Assembly (NCBI GenBank): GCA_015179125.1
Contig: WHVA01000068.1
Coordinates: 248,001-312,000, forward strand
DNA from: Gautieria morchelliformis
Taxonomy: Eukaryota > Basidiomycota > Agaricomycetes > Gomphales > Gomphaceae
Length of the DNA: 64,000 bases
Direction of reading: 5' to 3'
The position numbers and the translations under genes were made by a program. The notes below the pieces were generated by a model. The model saw only the letters and a program-made list of their open reading frames with translations, searched no databases and was not told the origin of the DNA. This document shows, piece by piece, positions 12,099 through 23,450 of this stretch (position 1 is its first letter; each line of letters opens with the position of its first letter).

Positions 12099-13505
12099 CC
12101 CTTAAATGTGAAACAAACTGCATCCATGCACATTTTTTATTAATCACCGCAAATGCGAGAAACATCCCAATGAGACATCCTGTACCTGCATTCACCCCTC
12201 CATACAGCATAGCAGGGAGGCGTATCCAACCTTTTACGCTCCCCACTCAGACATAAAACGTCATGCTCTGCTGAAACAAAAATGGGCTGCATGCACATCA
12301 CACAGGGTGTAATGATATTGACCATTGTCCATGACGATGGTAAGTCTTATTCTCCAAAAGCAACCCCTTCAGCTCACCCTAACAAAGTAGCCAGTTATCA
12401 TTTTAGCAGCGCTGCTGCATTGTCAAGGGGGGCGCACCACTACTGCAGCCCATCATGACTTCATTAACTTCTTTCCCACACCCACCTATATCATGTGGAT
12501 GTCACCCATTACACGTAACGGCTGCACGTCCCTGACTCTCTCTTCACTTTCACTTATCTTTGGAAGTGATACATAACATTGTGACTCCCAAGGGGAAAGT
12601 GGGCATCGCCAATGGTGATAGCAACATTCACTCAAACAGTGCCATTGGAACAGCCAAACCACTGTGTTCATCCAGGTGAATGATACATTGAGCTGTCTTT
12701 ATAACAGGCATTCACCGATCTTGGTAACTGTTGCAGGACAAGCTCTTCATGAAAAATAATTCACATGGATGCCACTGCCCCAATGAACCTACTGACATAC
12801 CATGTCACATGGACTATCAATGTACACCACTGTGCTGCTATGTGTGTCGGTGTGTCCCAGGATTTGCCTCATCCCAAGGGTTGCAGAGAGTGTGACATCT
12901 TTCTCAAACAGTCAGAAGATGTCTTTGTCGCCGTGTACCAAAAATTACATGGTGGGCGGATCCTTCATGCTAAGCACAGGCAACAGTTGAAGACAGGCCG
13001 ACATGTTTCTGGAACAGTCAGAAAAAAGAGGCCTGTGCTGAATATAGGCATATGTTAATAGGTGATAACAGCAACTGCATACCAGCTGCTACCTCCATTT
13101 ACATTTTTCTTAACAGGGTCGTCCGTTCCTACGAGTGGACTCAAAAACCAAGCTTGCCAAGTTGTTCTCCTTTGATCCTTCGCAATGCAGTGGATCGCAC
13201 GCGTGGGCAAAATACAATCCCGTGCGACGAGTGAAATACCTTGAATGGCGTGTGGGTCACATACTTTTTGTCTGAACCGACTGTTATAAAAGGCAGGACC
13301 TTACAATACTTTGAATAGATGGTGGAGCTTGCTCTCCGTAAAGTGTACTCAAAGCCATCCCGAGCAGACTCCCCCTAACGTTTGAGATCTCCTTTGTTTT
13401 TCCTTTCACGTCTTCCTATGCAGACTTCAAATGAATTACTATTAAGTGTAGAAAGAGAGACGAAAAAAACTTTCTTAAATCGTCTGCCCACTTTAAACTC
13501 CACAA
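12099..13505. other. Helitron 3' non-coding region
   Basis: About 1.4 kb between the peptidase-like domain and the right inverted repeat. Only short frames are present (the longest, 97 codons at 12765-13058, has no recognisable motif). A TATAAAAGG box occurs near 13286. It could be untranslated tail or captured sequence; nothing identifies it. Confidence 0.4.
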
Positions 13506-13520
13506 GGAGAGAGTCGGGGA
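13506..13520 (+). repeat. Right (subterminal) arm of asymmetrical inverted repeat
   Basis: GGAGAGAGTCGGGGA pairs perfectly with the left arm but sits 28 bp inside the 3' border at 13548. The terminal tail between is GC-rich (AGCAGCCGCCGCCGCT) and can form only a weak hairpin. Confidence 0.9.
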
Positions 13521-13548
13521 CTGAGGCAGCAGCCGCCGCCGCTACGAT

Positions 13549-14277
13549 TGGGCATTGAAATGCCCAATGGTTGAGGTCGCCCTCAACAGCAACGTCAGCG
13601 CGACCACAGGGTTCGCACCTTTCGAGCTGAACCACGGCTATATGCTGCGGATAGACATCCCCATAGCCGTGGACACCCCGTTCAAGGGGGTAGCCCGGTT
13701 CGCACATCAGGCAAAATGGAACCTGATGGCGGCACACGATGCAATCATAGAGCATCGAGTGACGCAAACATTTCATGCAAACAAGAAATGTATGGCAAGC
13801 CACAGGTACGCGGCCAACGACCGCGTCTACCTTTCGACTCAAAACCTAACTCTCCTGAAAGGAAGAGCCAGAAAACTAGTCCCGCGGTACATCAGACCGT
13901 ACCACGTCGTCAAGGCTCACAATGACGCCTCGACGGTGACCCTTGATCTTCCCGATGAGCTGAAAAGCCGTCGCATTTCGCCGGTCTTCCATTCAAGCCT
14001 TGTACAGCGATACGAGGCTAACAACAATGAATTGTTCCCTTGTCATGAGGCCAAGTCATTTTATGGCTTCAGAGCGAATGACGATGAGGAGTGGCTCGTC
14101 GACAAGATTATTGCACATCGATGGATAAACTCGATGGACCTGGAGTTCCAGGTCCGTTGGACCCTAGGCGACGTGACATGGGAACCCATGTCGTCCTGCA
14201 AGGACCTTGAAGCCCTAGATAGCTATCTAGAGCTTCGGGGGGTGAGCAAGCCATGCGACCTCCCCAGACGCCGCTAG
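13549..14277 (+). pseudogene. Gypsy A integrase C-terminus and chromodomain
   Basis: This is the continuation of the integrase after the Helitron. It runs CPMVEVALNSNVSATTGFAP, then the SH3-like GPY-type part (RKLVPRYIRPYHVVKAHND, LKSRRISPVFHSSLVQRY). A chromodomain follows at about 14080-14235 (EEWLVDKIIAHRW and FQVRWTLGDVTWEPMSS). Chromodomains steer integration toward histone-marked chromatin. The fragment is open over its length and ends at 14277. It is called a pseudogene only because the gene is split by the Helitron. Confidence 0.88.
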
Positions 14278-14453
14278 ACGCGTCTGTCACGTGCAGACCA
14301 TGTGACGCGCCGGCAACAGCGCGGTTAAATTTTCACCTCGGATCTTTCCGAGGGCGCATCGCTTCTTGGAAGCTAACCACCATCATCCCCACGAAGATGA
14401 TGCCCCCCAAAGATGGTATGGACGTTGATCCGTCAACGTCCACAACATGAGCA

Positions 14454-16380
14454 ATGGCCCCGAGACAGGGGGCCGCAGATATTCTCCGTGCTCCAATAGA
14501 CCAGGAGCACTGGATGATCGTGGGATGGGAGGATGCCCTCGCCATCGTCCACCAGGACGATTGCGCAACGTGTGCGGACTACGCCGCGCACCTAAGGGCC
14601 GCGACAGGCACCCGCAAGGTCAAATTGCGGGACGAAGACATCGGCGACACCGTCAATGCAGCCTGGGGATGGCTCCCAAGGGGCATCGTGCGTGACGCGC
14701 GAGAAGAGCCCCTCCAGGACATCCACGACCTTAAAAAAGAGGTCAAGGAGCTGGAACGCGCGGTCGAAGACCGCAACGACGCGCTCGAAACCGAGCGCGC
14801 CAAGATCAAGGAACTGGAGCAGCAGCTGAGCGCAGCCCAGCTCCAGGTTACCCTGGTCCATGCTGCCTCAAAAATTCTGCGACATGACCCGGCCACGGAC
14901 CCAGTGGCTGGGCCATCATCACCTCATGCGACGGCGCCTTTGCCGGCGCATGCAACATTGGGGCTAGCGTCCCGATTGTCGGCGCCGACCCCGACAATGA
15001 CAACGACGGAAGGGCATAGCGCGCCTTCCGACTCTGCATACGGCGTCCCAGAAGGATGGGAGTCAGACTCGTCTGTCTGGAAGACGTACAACCCAGAAAG
15101 GCACAGCGGCTGGTAGAGCAGCCAAATAAAAAGCGCAAGAAATTGCGTGGCACCCCCAACACCGTCAATGGGCTAGCCATTGCGAGGGAAAGTGCGATTA
15201 GCGCTTACCTAGCGGCGTCATCGTCACACACTATCAGCGACCCCGCCCTTCAACGGCGGATAGCACAGGTCGAGGCCCAGTACATTGGGCCTGGCGTGGC
15301 CCTGCCTCCACCGGCGGGGACAGTTTACCTCCCTACCTGGGGGAGGGGACGCTCATCCCACTTGGAGATCCACCGATCTCCGAGACGGGCCTCCTACCAC
15401 GGCCGGTAGGGAAGGCCCAACAGCATTGTACTCAATGGTACGACGTCTGCCCGCTCGACGACCCACGCTTCGTCGAACTCCTAGCGCGGGCACAAGAAAT
15501 GCCACAGCTTGCACGTACGTGCGAGATGATCGGCGTATTTAAACACATCGAGCGTGAACAACGTGCTCGCAATCCCAAAAGGGATTGTCTCGTGATAGCG
15601 GGAAGTACCCCACGCGATATCGCGGCAATCCTAAAGGGTTGGATACACAACCCTGAAGGAATCCCATCAGCCATCCGTGACAACGCGGATGGCACCTTCA
15701 ACATAGACGACATGGACGTCTGGATGTGGTTGAAGGCCCTTGCGCCCCGGGTCAAAGGGGTCGCATCACCTCTCAGGGCGAGGCTACTCGACCTATTCGG
15801 CTCGACAGACCAATGGTCGAGCCTCGTCGACGCCAGGGAAGTGCTGACGCCTCAGAGCACCACCCTGCGGCTCTCCATCACGGGCCCATTCCCCGTGGGG
15901 GGCCAAGCCGGCCCCGACATCCCCCTCGCCGAGATCGTGAGATGGTTGGCCCGCTACGCAGGGGTCACTCGCGAGTGAGTGGCACGCATTGAACACTATG
16001 TTCAACGCAGCATCACCAGCGCGGCATTCAGTGCTGCCACCCGTGAGGGCCAACAAAAGGTCCTTGAGACCAGCCATGTGAGGGCCGCGGTGCCGCGACC
16101 CCCCACTCACGCTCAGCTCGACCAAGAGCTGGCACGCTTCCGGCCCCCTCCTCAGACTGAGGACCCGGCCGTTGAGGCCATGCTCCGCGAGGACGCTGGC
16201 CTCATCACCCAAGCGGATACCGCCGCTAGTAGTGAGGCTGACCAGCCTCACCCAATCACCACCGATGAGGTGGAGGTTCCCCTGGAGGAGTCACATGCTC
16301 CACCGGCCCCGTATGACGATGACGTCATCGTATCGGCCACTCTAGAGGACTCCATTATGGATGACCTCTATGAGTCATAG
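14454..16380 (+). pseudogene. Third reading frame of gypsy A (unknown protein)
   Basis: Between the chromodomain and the 3' LTR lies about 640 codons of long open sequence in pol orientation. It is broken by two frameshifts (near 15060-15115 and 15330-15420) and a TGA at 15976-15978. The N-terminal part has HQDDCATCADYAAHL followed by a charged heptad-like coiled coil (LKKEVKELERAVEDRNDAL, about 14730-14840). The middle has TQWYDVCPLDDPRFVELLAR and WIHNPEGIPSAI. The C-terminus is acidic. Canonical gypsy elements end at integrase. I do not recognise the family; it could be an extra structural or accessory gene. Confidence 0.6.
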
Positions 16381-16401
16381 TTGACCCCTATAGTTGTCTA
16401 T

Positions 16402-16413
16402 AGAGGGGGAGGG
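16402..16413 (+). other. Polypurine tract of gypsy A
   Basis: AGAGGGGGAGGG lies directly before the TGTAAAT start of the 3' LTR. This is the usual plus-strand primer site. The same GGGGAGGG core precedes the LTR of the non-autonomous element at 56131-58875 on the minus strand. Confidence 0.75.
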
Positions 16414-16602
16414 TGTAAATAACCTATGTATCTACATGTACAATACTTATTATGTAATCCCAGTGGGCCCCTTAGGGACCCACTGTATAGTTTATACGTG
16501 GGAACCGGCCAGCGGTTCCCATCGCATCTTACTCTTACCTGTCACTACGTAGCATTCAGAATACCACTCATTGGTCAAGTTCTGCAGTGCCCTTGTGATA
16601 CA
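16414..16602 (+). repeat. 3' LTR of gypsy A (about 189 bp)
   Basis: It starts TGTAAATAAC after the polypurine tract and ends GTGATACA, where gypsy B coding sequence resumes. It contains two hairpins: CAGTGGGCCCC/GGGACCCACTG and GGGAACCG/CGGTTCCC. Blocks such as GTCACTACGTAG and CTTGTGATAC recur in the LTR of the element at 56131-58875 (reverse strand). The 5 bp following (AGGTC) would be the target duplication; its partner is outside the window. Confidence 0.7.
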
Positions 16603-17281
16603 AGGTCCTAAGATCGACATCTTTACAGGCCGGCACCCTCAGATGGGCTTCAAACCTGACCTGCTGAACTCTTGGATGGAAGCCGTGAATGAATTCTGGG
16701 ACCAGATGGAAGCCTCGCTCGTGGAATCACTGGCAGCACTGGTCAAGGTGAAAGACCACATGGCTTGGCATTACAACCAACGCCAAGTCCCTGCTCCCAA
16801 GTACAACGTTGGTGATTGAGTCTTCCTCAGTGTGAGCACCATCCAGACCACCTGGCCCTCAGCTAAGCTCACCCACTGATACCTCAGCCCCTTCATGGTA
16901 GTCTGGAGGGTGGGGAGGAACATGTACCAAATCTGCCTACCTGCATTTGTGGCTCGGCTGTACCCAGTATTCAACGTTGTAAAACTCCTCCCAGCCCCAG
17001 AAGACCCAATCCCAGGCTGAAGGGCAGGTCCCCCACCACCACCAGAAATTGTTGATGGGGAGGAACACTATGTTGCTGACAAGATTCTCGACAGCTGCCT
17101 CCTATGAGGTCACCTCCAGTTCTTAGTCAAGTGGGAAGGCTACAGGTATGAGGAGAACTCATGGGTCTCTGAAGATGATGTCCATGCAGGCCAAAGTATG
17201 GGAATTTTACTGAACCCACCCAGGAGCACATCTTTCCATTCAATAATGTGTGCTTCAAGGACACAGCACTCTAGAGGGGGG
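16603..17281 (+). pseudogene. Gypsy B integrase end and chromodomain
   Basis: A different Ty3/gypsy from A. It begins with GRHPQMGFKP and MAWHYNQRQVPAPKYNVGD. A TGA at 16817-16819 interrupts VFLS, where the family has an arginine. A chromodomain follows at about 17060-17170 (EHYVADKILDS, then FLVKWEGYRYEENSWV). Four TGA codons replace expected Arg positions. The upstream part of gypsy B is not in the window. The fragment is a decayed host into which gypsy A inserted. Confidence 0.85.
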
Positions 17282-17282
17282 G

Positions 17283-17641
17283 TGATGTCAGGGGAACCCC
17301 CTCCCGAGAACATTTCTAGCCTCGGCTTCAGTTCAGACCTGAGGTCCAGTTCTGACCCAAACACATCCCGAGGCCTGGCCGAGTTTCCAAAGCTTTGGCT
17401 TTGGGAATTGTCCCAGAATGGCGCCAAGGTGGTGGGTTGAGACACGTGTGGTAGGTGAGGGCCGCAGAGATGCGGACATGTGTCAGGAGTGGAGCGGGCA
17501 TCCCTGACTTCAATCAGGGGCGCAAGGTATATAGGTAGTGCATGGGTAGTGGAGGTCCTTAGCTTTTCCTCTTTGGATCGTCCTCTACCAGACCATGTGA
17601 GTCTGCTGTCTAGGGAGAGTTGCCCTCACACCTCCCAGACA
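17283..17641 (+). repeat. 3' LTR of gypsy B (approximate ends)
   Basis: A purine tract (TAGAGGGGGGG) precedes TGATGTCAGGGG. The stretch contains a TATATAGG box near 17527 and ends near CTCCCAGACA. The left start could be 17283 or 17286, and the right end is judged only from the imperfect TGTCAGG/CCAGACA symmetry. Confidence 0.5.
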
Positions 17642-17739
17642 GTATAGCACCATTGTGTTGGGTGCATTTATGCTCCTGCACCAAAATCAAGCATAATATG
17701 TTCGATTTATTGTATGGTGTTTCAATCTCTTCTCACATT

Positions 17740-18030
17740 GTTCTTGTACCATGCCTCCACTTCTCTGATTATTTTCGAAATTTCCCAGTCACTCCCTACC
17801 TCTCCATTTCATTTTGTTATCTCTATTTTCACAAGCAGCTGCACCCAGCGGAGTTAAGTCGACGCGCGAGCTCTTGGGCGCTAAAGGGCCGGGTGCACGT
17901 ATATGCATTCTGAGACAGGATAGTACTCCTCTCTCAGTGACAATAAATTCACTGAGAGAGGCGAGTAGTATTCTTTGTATTTTCATAGCATGTTGGCTGA
18001 AAATCATGTAGTGAATTTGATTCTAGCTTT
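17740..18030 (+). repeat. Diverged repeat copy 1
   Basis: It shares ordered blocks with 19305-19645: TTTTCGA(A/G)ATTT, a CTCCCT-rich run, CATTT(C)ATTTTGTT-like sequence, a hairpin, then AAAATCA-(C/T)ATAGT-AATT. The hairpin here is perfect over 13 bp (17928-17940 with 17949-17961). The copies could be LTRs of an old element or a dispersed repeat; neither encodes protein. Confidence 0.45.
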
Positions 18031-19304
18031 CTAAGAGCTCTACCGAACCTTCCCTGCCATAACCCCGAGTTGCTAACACATTGCGCTCTGGCAGGCACAG
18101 GGACACTGTACCCATACCCATCTCACCAGTGTTCACTTTGCAGCCCTCGTTGACCCCCCCCCCCCAGGCCCTGAATATGCACACCTGCCCATGGGGAGCT
18201 CTATGGGATCCAGACCCTCGCACATACACAGACCCCACATGCATGCTCCCATTGCTGCCAAAGCATACGCATAGTGTAGACCTGTGGGACCCTGTGTTGC
18301 GCTAGCCCCCAACAGGGCAGCCCCACCCGCCTATTCTGCACACCAGCTGAGCACAAGCGCACTGTCCATGCACCACTTCAACCCCATGGCCTCCGTTAAT
18401 GAGGTATTTCAACTGCTTCGCCATTTAGGTACTTTTTGAGTATGCAGCATGAATGTGCTCTACATGTACACATTAGCTTCCGGTTTGCTGGTGCTCACTC
18501 GGCTGTTTCTCTGGCCAGGCCTCTATTGCATTTGCTGAATTTGGTATACATAGAAGTAGTTGTGGATAAAGGTGTGGTGAACCAAATGCCAGCAATGTCA
18601 CTATGCATGTTGTGACCTAATGAGTGTGACAAGACATTACTAACCTTCCTTCTTACCACAACCTCATATTGTTGTCTCCACAGAGACAAGCCCGCATCAT
18701 GGACATGTTCTATGATTCCATGATTCTTGGATGCAACATAACACACTTGATATCAACCCATTCTCCCACTTCACCTCACAGTCACAACACTTGTCTGTGT
18801 GTACAGTTTTCATGATAATACAAACTACCACCTGCAATCAGGAAAGCTCTAGCACAACATAATGATGTTGTATCCCAGGGTGAGCAGTGTTACCAGAGCC
18901 TCAGTAAGTCCTTTGATCTTTGTCAAGTCATGCATATATCTCCATCTAATGTTTTCTTTTTCTTGTTCCAGTGAAACCGCTCATCCCTCATCCCCACACC
19001 CGCACCCACACTACCAGTACCACCGGTGGCCACCGGATGCTCATGCCCATGCTCATGCCCACACCCATCCACATCCACATGCAGGTAGTTGCTGCTGATG
19101 CCGCACCATTCAGGGTCCCCCATCATGCTCCCGCCTCTCAGCTTTGCCTCGCATCCTGCAAACCACCGTGACTTCATGACACTTGTCCACTGCCCACTGC
19201 CCACCACCCCTGCCTGTGCTGAACCTGCATGCTCACCATGTAGGGTGCATACATGCACTCCAGCCGAGGTCAAGCCCAAATATTCCTCAATAGGATTTTA
19301 TTTG
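18031..19304. other. Non-coding stretch between the two repeat copies
   Basis: No supported gene. It includes a C10 run near 18157-18166 and a short degenerate CATGCC/CACCCAC-type repeat at about 19035-19082. The frames across it have no recognisable motif. Confidence 0.4.
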
Positions 19305-19645
19305 TTTTTCTTGTCTCAGACAGTTATAATGGCCTGCCCCTATGCTCTCAAATATTTTCGAGATTTTACTCTCTCCCTGCCACTTCATATTCCATTTGTT
19401 TATCCACCTCTCCTCCTGTGGCACTTTAGTGCCCGCCTTGACATGTGGCTGACAAAGCCACAGCCACACAGCATGTCATCATACACGTGGCTGCTGGGTA
19501 TATGCAGGCAAAATGACCCACAGCAGCCTCTTTCCCTCTTCAGTGTTCACATTCACTGAAGAGCTATGTAGTATAGTAATTCTACCTGATTTATATAACT
19601 AAAAATCACATAGTTAATTCTCTAGTGAAACCTTTTGAATTGGAT
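19305..19645 (+). repeat. Diverged repeat copy 2
   Basis: Partner of 17740-18030 in the same orientation. Its hairpin CTCTTCAGTG/CACTGAAGAG (19536-19545 with 19554-19563) occupies the same place as the hairpin of copy 1 but has a different stem sequence. Confidence 0.45.
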
Positions 19646-20452
19646 CAGACCTACTGCATAACTTGTGCTCCATAGTCCTACACGCCGCCCACTTTGCAAG
19701 TGCCTCCCCATCCTCCATATCATCCAGCTCCTCCCCTCTTCCATTGGCATGGCCTACTGCTGACAGGCTGCCATGGAGAGAGAATACTCATCCTGCCCCA
19801 CCCGCAGGGAGTTGCATAGGGAGGGTGAGTATGGTGAGTGAGGGTGGGGACTATTGGTTGATGTCAGGTTGTGCAGGGAACCATTGGGTGGATGGGGTAT
19901 ATATCTGGTCAAGTGGGGTTTGCTCTGAGAAATGCCATAGCATACCATTGTATGTCAAGATCTACCAAAATGTCCAATGGTTACTGAACAGTACCGATGG
20001 GGCTCAGGCTATAATAGCCTTTTCTGGCTTATCTCGTTTTCACTGTATCCCGAAATATAACTGATATATTCAGAAGTTTTCCGCAGTATTCTGATTTACA
20101 ATCAGTCAGACTCTCATTTTGTGGGATACAGCAGACTGCAGCGGTGAACCGGACAACCCCAGTATTTACCTACAGATCCCAAAGGATCCCTGGGAGATTC
20201 TCACTGGGCTTCAGCACTGAGTCGTTCATGCATGCAAATGTGCTTTTATGTTGACACAAAGGGTCGAAAAGTCATGGTTGCCGGCTCGTCGGAAGAATTG
20301 ATTTTTTTCAGTCTAGAACAAGTTCTTGTATTTAGGGACTGTGGTGCTTACATCCACGCCGGGGTATAAGTTACGTAAAAGGGTACCTTACAGTAACTGC
20401 TGCGTCGTGTGCGACATTGACCAGAGAATATATAAAGATTAAGAGCCCATCG
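19646..20452. other. Non-coding stretch downstream of the membrane protein gene
   Basis: No supported gene. The right part probably contains the 3' untranslated region of the minus-strand gene that ends at 20453. No polyadenylation signal could be fixed with confidence. Confidence 0.35.
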
Positions 20453-21874
20453 TCAAGCTTGTTCCCATATTTGCGCGGGTATGGCTTGCTTCTGATCCTT
20501 ATTGAATTTTGGTACACTTGTATCGTCTGAATTCGTAACCCGGGATATTTCGACCGAAATGGCTTGTAAAGGGTAGCTCGGGACTGTGCTGGAAAATCCA
20601 TGTCGGGCCGTGCCCGCATGCTCACTGGTAGAATAGTTTCCGGCGCTCCCTTTAACGCCAGACATGCCAAAGCTGATCTGCAGGATAATCAAGCTAAAGA
20701 CTATGCTCTGGATTCAGTCGTCAAAGGTCAAATTCACGAGGCTGGTAAGTTTTGGAAACACGACTTACGATGAGTGGTATCATCATGTCAAGAGCAGGGT
20801 ATTGTCCGTTGGAATTCAAAAGATATGTGATGAGCAGCGCGAGAAGCATAGAAGAATACAATCCGGCACTTTCTACCACTGCTAAGATTACTGGTATGAG
20901 ACTACTTTGATGGTAGGAGGCCACAGCTCGACTCGAGGTCCAAATTCTATACACAATCAGGCCTAGGCAAATGGTCAGAATAGTGACGTTCCCGCGTCAG
21001 TGGCTATGGGACTTGCTTGTGCAGTAAACATTCGTGGACATGGTAAGGACAAAGAAGGCCGTTATCCAAGCTCCACCTGCTTGAAATATGGTTGAACCAG
21101 GCATCACATTGGTTTGGTTCCAGGCCACGAAATAACCAGTAGCTAGAACAAATACGTTTATGTAAACTGTAGAGCAGACAGGTTATGCAAGTGGAAAACT
21201 TACCAGCACACGAAGCGACACTCAGGGCTGGATAAATGATGACGTACTTGTTTCCCCGGTGAACTGCGTAACATCTCCAGGTCTGTAGGAAACAGCATTG
21301 CCCACTGTTACCATCTCAGGGGAGCGTGGTTACTAGATCCAACGCACCACAAGACTGTCACCTATCAACGTTTGAGTAACATAAACTACGGTCTTCGCGA
21401 TAAAAAGAGGGTTGGAGACATTCCCCAAGTATCCTTTAGACCAAACATAAGTATGTGATCATCGATATAAGGACAGTCAATCAAGGCTAAGTCCGACATA
21501 CCGATTGGACCACCTGGTATTGAATCGGGCAAGAAAACGAAGGCTTCTAAAATTCTGACGACGTCAAGTATAATATGCTGGTTTAATTCTAATTGGTTTC
21601 CAGTCCTCATAAGTCTAGTGAAAAAGCTTACCACAGTGGCCAGAAAGAACAAGCTGATGGCGATAGCGAACATGATACGATGTGTTTTGGTCTTATCCTG
21701 TTTGTTTACCAGAACCCATAACGTGATACAGACAAGAGTTAAAGAAATGCCTGAAAGGTTAATGGCTGCTTTCAAAATAAGGTCTACGGGATGATAGATC
21801 GAGTTCCTACCGTAGAGCAAAGTTTCGAGAAATATGGCGATTATATCTGCTTTGTCGAGAGGAATGTCAGCCAT
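20453..21874 (-). CDS. Seven-membrane-segment protein, eight exons
   Basis: Exons (minus strand): 21874-21811, 21750-21632, 21577-21502, 21433-21348, 21282-21204, 21142-21017, 20962-20769, 20707-20453. The introns are 54-68 bp, and the splice phases keep one frame of 332 residues ending in TGA. The start context is ACCATGG. The protein begins MADIPLDKADIIAIFLETLL and shows about seven hydrophobic segments, an RILEAFVF motif, SNPLFIAKTVVYVTQTLIGD, WITAFFVLTMSTN and a polar C-terminal tail. This layout matches a large, mostly uncharacterised family of agaric plasma-membrane proteins. Intron 6 has a GC-AG border (donor GCAAGT). The function is unknown; a receptor-like role is speculation. It is the best-supported host gene here. 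Confidence 0.82.
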
Positions 21875-23289
21875 GGTTTGATGCGAGGGTGTATTAAGGG
21901 TCTCAAAGGATGTATCCTTTAAGCACTAGTCGCGGCCTGTGGCACTATTCGTTGTCCAAGAAGCCTTGATGGAACAACATGCGCTCTGGGCTCGAATGAG
22001 CCTTTCTAGAGACCTATTGACAGGTGGTGCGAAGAGTCCGAGAAGACATCATGAATCAGCCATAATTGTTGACTGGAAGTAAGACTTACCACCATATATG
22101 TATATGTCGCTACCATCGGATACGAAAGGCTATGCAGCGCGCGCTACTGTAGATAGATGGCCACATAGGTCAAAGGTTTATACGAACGACTGAGAAAATC
22201 CATCATATCAGAAACATCAATTGAGCGTGTAAGCAAGGTACAGGTCGCACATGGCGTTACTTAGTTATTAAGAGAGTACCAACCTTGATTATCGCCGACG
22301 GATTCCGACACGCTAATATGGCTGTTTGGAGTCTACGGGATTGGAAACTATACGCTGAAGCAAATGTGTAGTATTGACGTTGGCAATAGGTGGCGGAGGG
22401 ATGCACCTCAGCAAGGTTGGTACATGATGATGTTGTCGTCCAGCCGGTTCTCAGGCGGAAACTCAAAGCTGCGCTGCACGAGGCACGTGCAGTGTTTCTC
22501 GAGTTTCATGGCTTCTTGATTCCGTTGCCCGTCAAGGGCACGTGGAAGTGGTGGACTGAGAAATCGTAAGAAACCCGACACCTTTGCCGAGATTTCGCGC
22601 ATACCGCGCGCCTCTGGCCAAGTTCTACACTAACGCGAGCAAGGGGTCTGCCGGCACTGCGGCCCTCCTTTACAGTTCAAAGGGAATTTGCCTTACCTGC
22701 TGATTTCTGCAGCTGACGGACTATCGCATCAGGTACTTATCCTTGCAGCTTACCTGTGCAGCTAGGTACGCTGTTGCATACGTTATCAATGTTATGAGCG
22801 GGCTTGGGCTGGGTGGGGCAGGCGCCAACAGTCTGGGCTGGCTTGGCACCGCCTAGCACATCAGTAACTGTCAGGGCAAACAACTACATACTTGGTCCAA
22901 ACGGCCATGGCCGGCTTCCCCGCATGAGCGTAATTTTGCAATTACCATGGAAATAGTATCGTCTTGCTTGGACACGAGAATGTATGTCTCCGGACTGGAA
23001 ACTACCGGACGCAGTAAAATGGTTAGTCAGCTTGAGCTGAGCTTGGGACGAAGCTTCCGTCCTCTGACTAGCGTACTCACCAACCCGTCCACCTCCCGCT
23101 AGCAGGTCATGAGCTCCTTAGTGGCCTCTGTTCAGGTAGCTGAAGGCACTGTTCATGCACATGGACCATTTACTCCAGCTAGTGCCATAAGGCTCAGAGG
23201 TAGCGAACCCTAAACAGAACTGGAAGGGAAAGCGGTAGAGGCAGCGCTATCCCCCTGATGAGAGCTTTCATCAGCTCGAAACCGCTGCA
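21875..23289. other. Intergenic region upstream of the membrane protein gene
   Basis: About 1.4 kb with only short frames. It presumably holds the promoter of the minus-strand gene. A GGGCTTGGGCTGGG stretch near 22800 resembles the G/C-rich ends of the hAT element at 33 kb but has no paired inverted repeat. Confidence 0.35.
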
Positions 23290-23450
23290 CATCCGCCTCC
23301 CTAGCCCTCTTCATCCGTATCCACAACAACCTCCAACTTTCCCACGCTCTCAAAAACACAAAAACCGGCACACTCCCATATTCCACAATCCCACCTAGAT
23401 AATATAGTCAACATCCAGCAGAGTGCTCCAGGCATCCACCCTCTGGAGAA

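Larger units (their letters stand above)
3521..13548 (+). mobile_element. Helitron2-like rolling-circle transposon, 10,028 bp
   Basis: The borders are set by the interrupted integrase. The left junction is ...AAGGAT|CCCCGAC and the right junction is ...CTACGAT|TGGGCA, so the insertion lies between two T residues. A perfect 14-15 bp inverted repeat begins exactly at the left end, but its partner sits 28 bp inside the right end. Such asymmetrical terminal inverted repeats plus T-T insertion are the hallmarks of the Helitron2/Helentron branch. The canonical CTAG-ending Helitron pattern is absent. The interior carries Rep, a Pif1-type helicase and a C-terminal peptidase-like domain. Three frameshifts and one TGA disable the main protein. 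A bounded, complete copy is certain; that it is no longer autonomous is an inference. Confidence 0.9.
1..16602 (+). mobile_element. Ty3/gypsy element A (chromodomain type), nested and decayed
   Basis: Parts appear in the order protease, RT, RNase H, integrase, chromodomain, an extra reading frame, polypurine tract and 3' LTR. This is the pol order of Ty3/gypsy chromoviruses. The 5' LTR and most of gag lie left of the window. A 10 kb Helitron splits the integrase at 3520/13549, and the reading frame rejoins cleanly when it is removed. The whole element lies inside the integrase of a second gypsy (B), whose sequence resumes at about 16603. Several in-frame TGA codons and frameshifts show that the element is dead. 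Confidence 0.88.
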
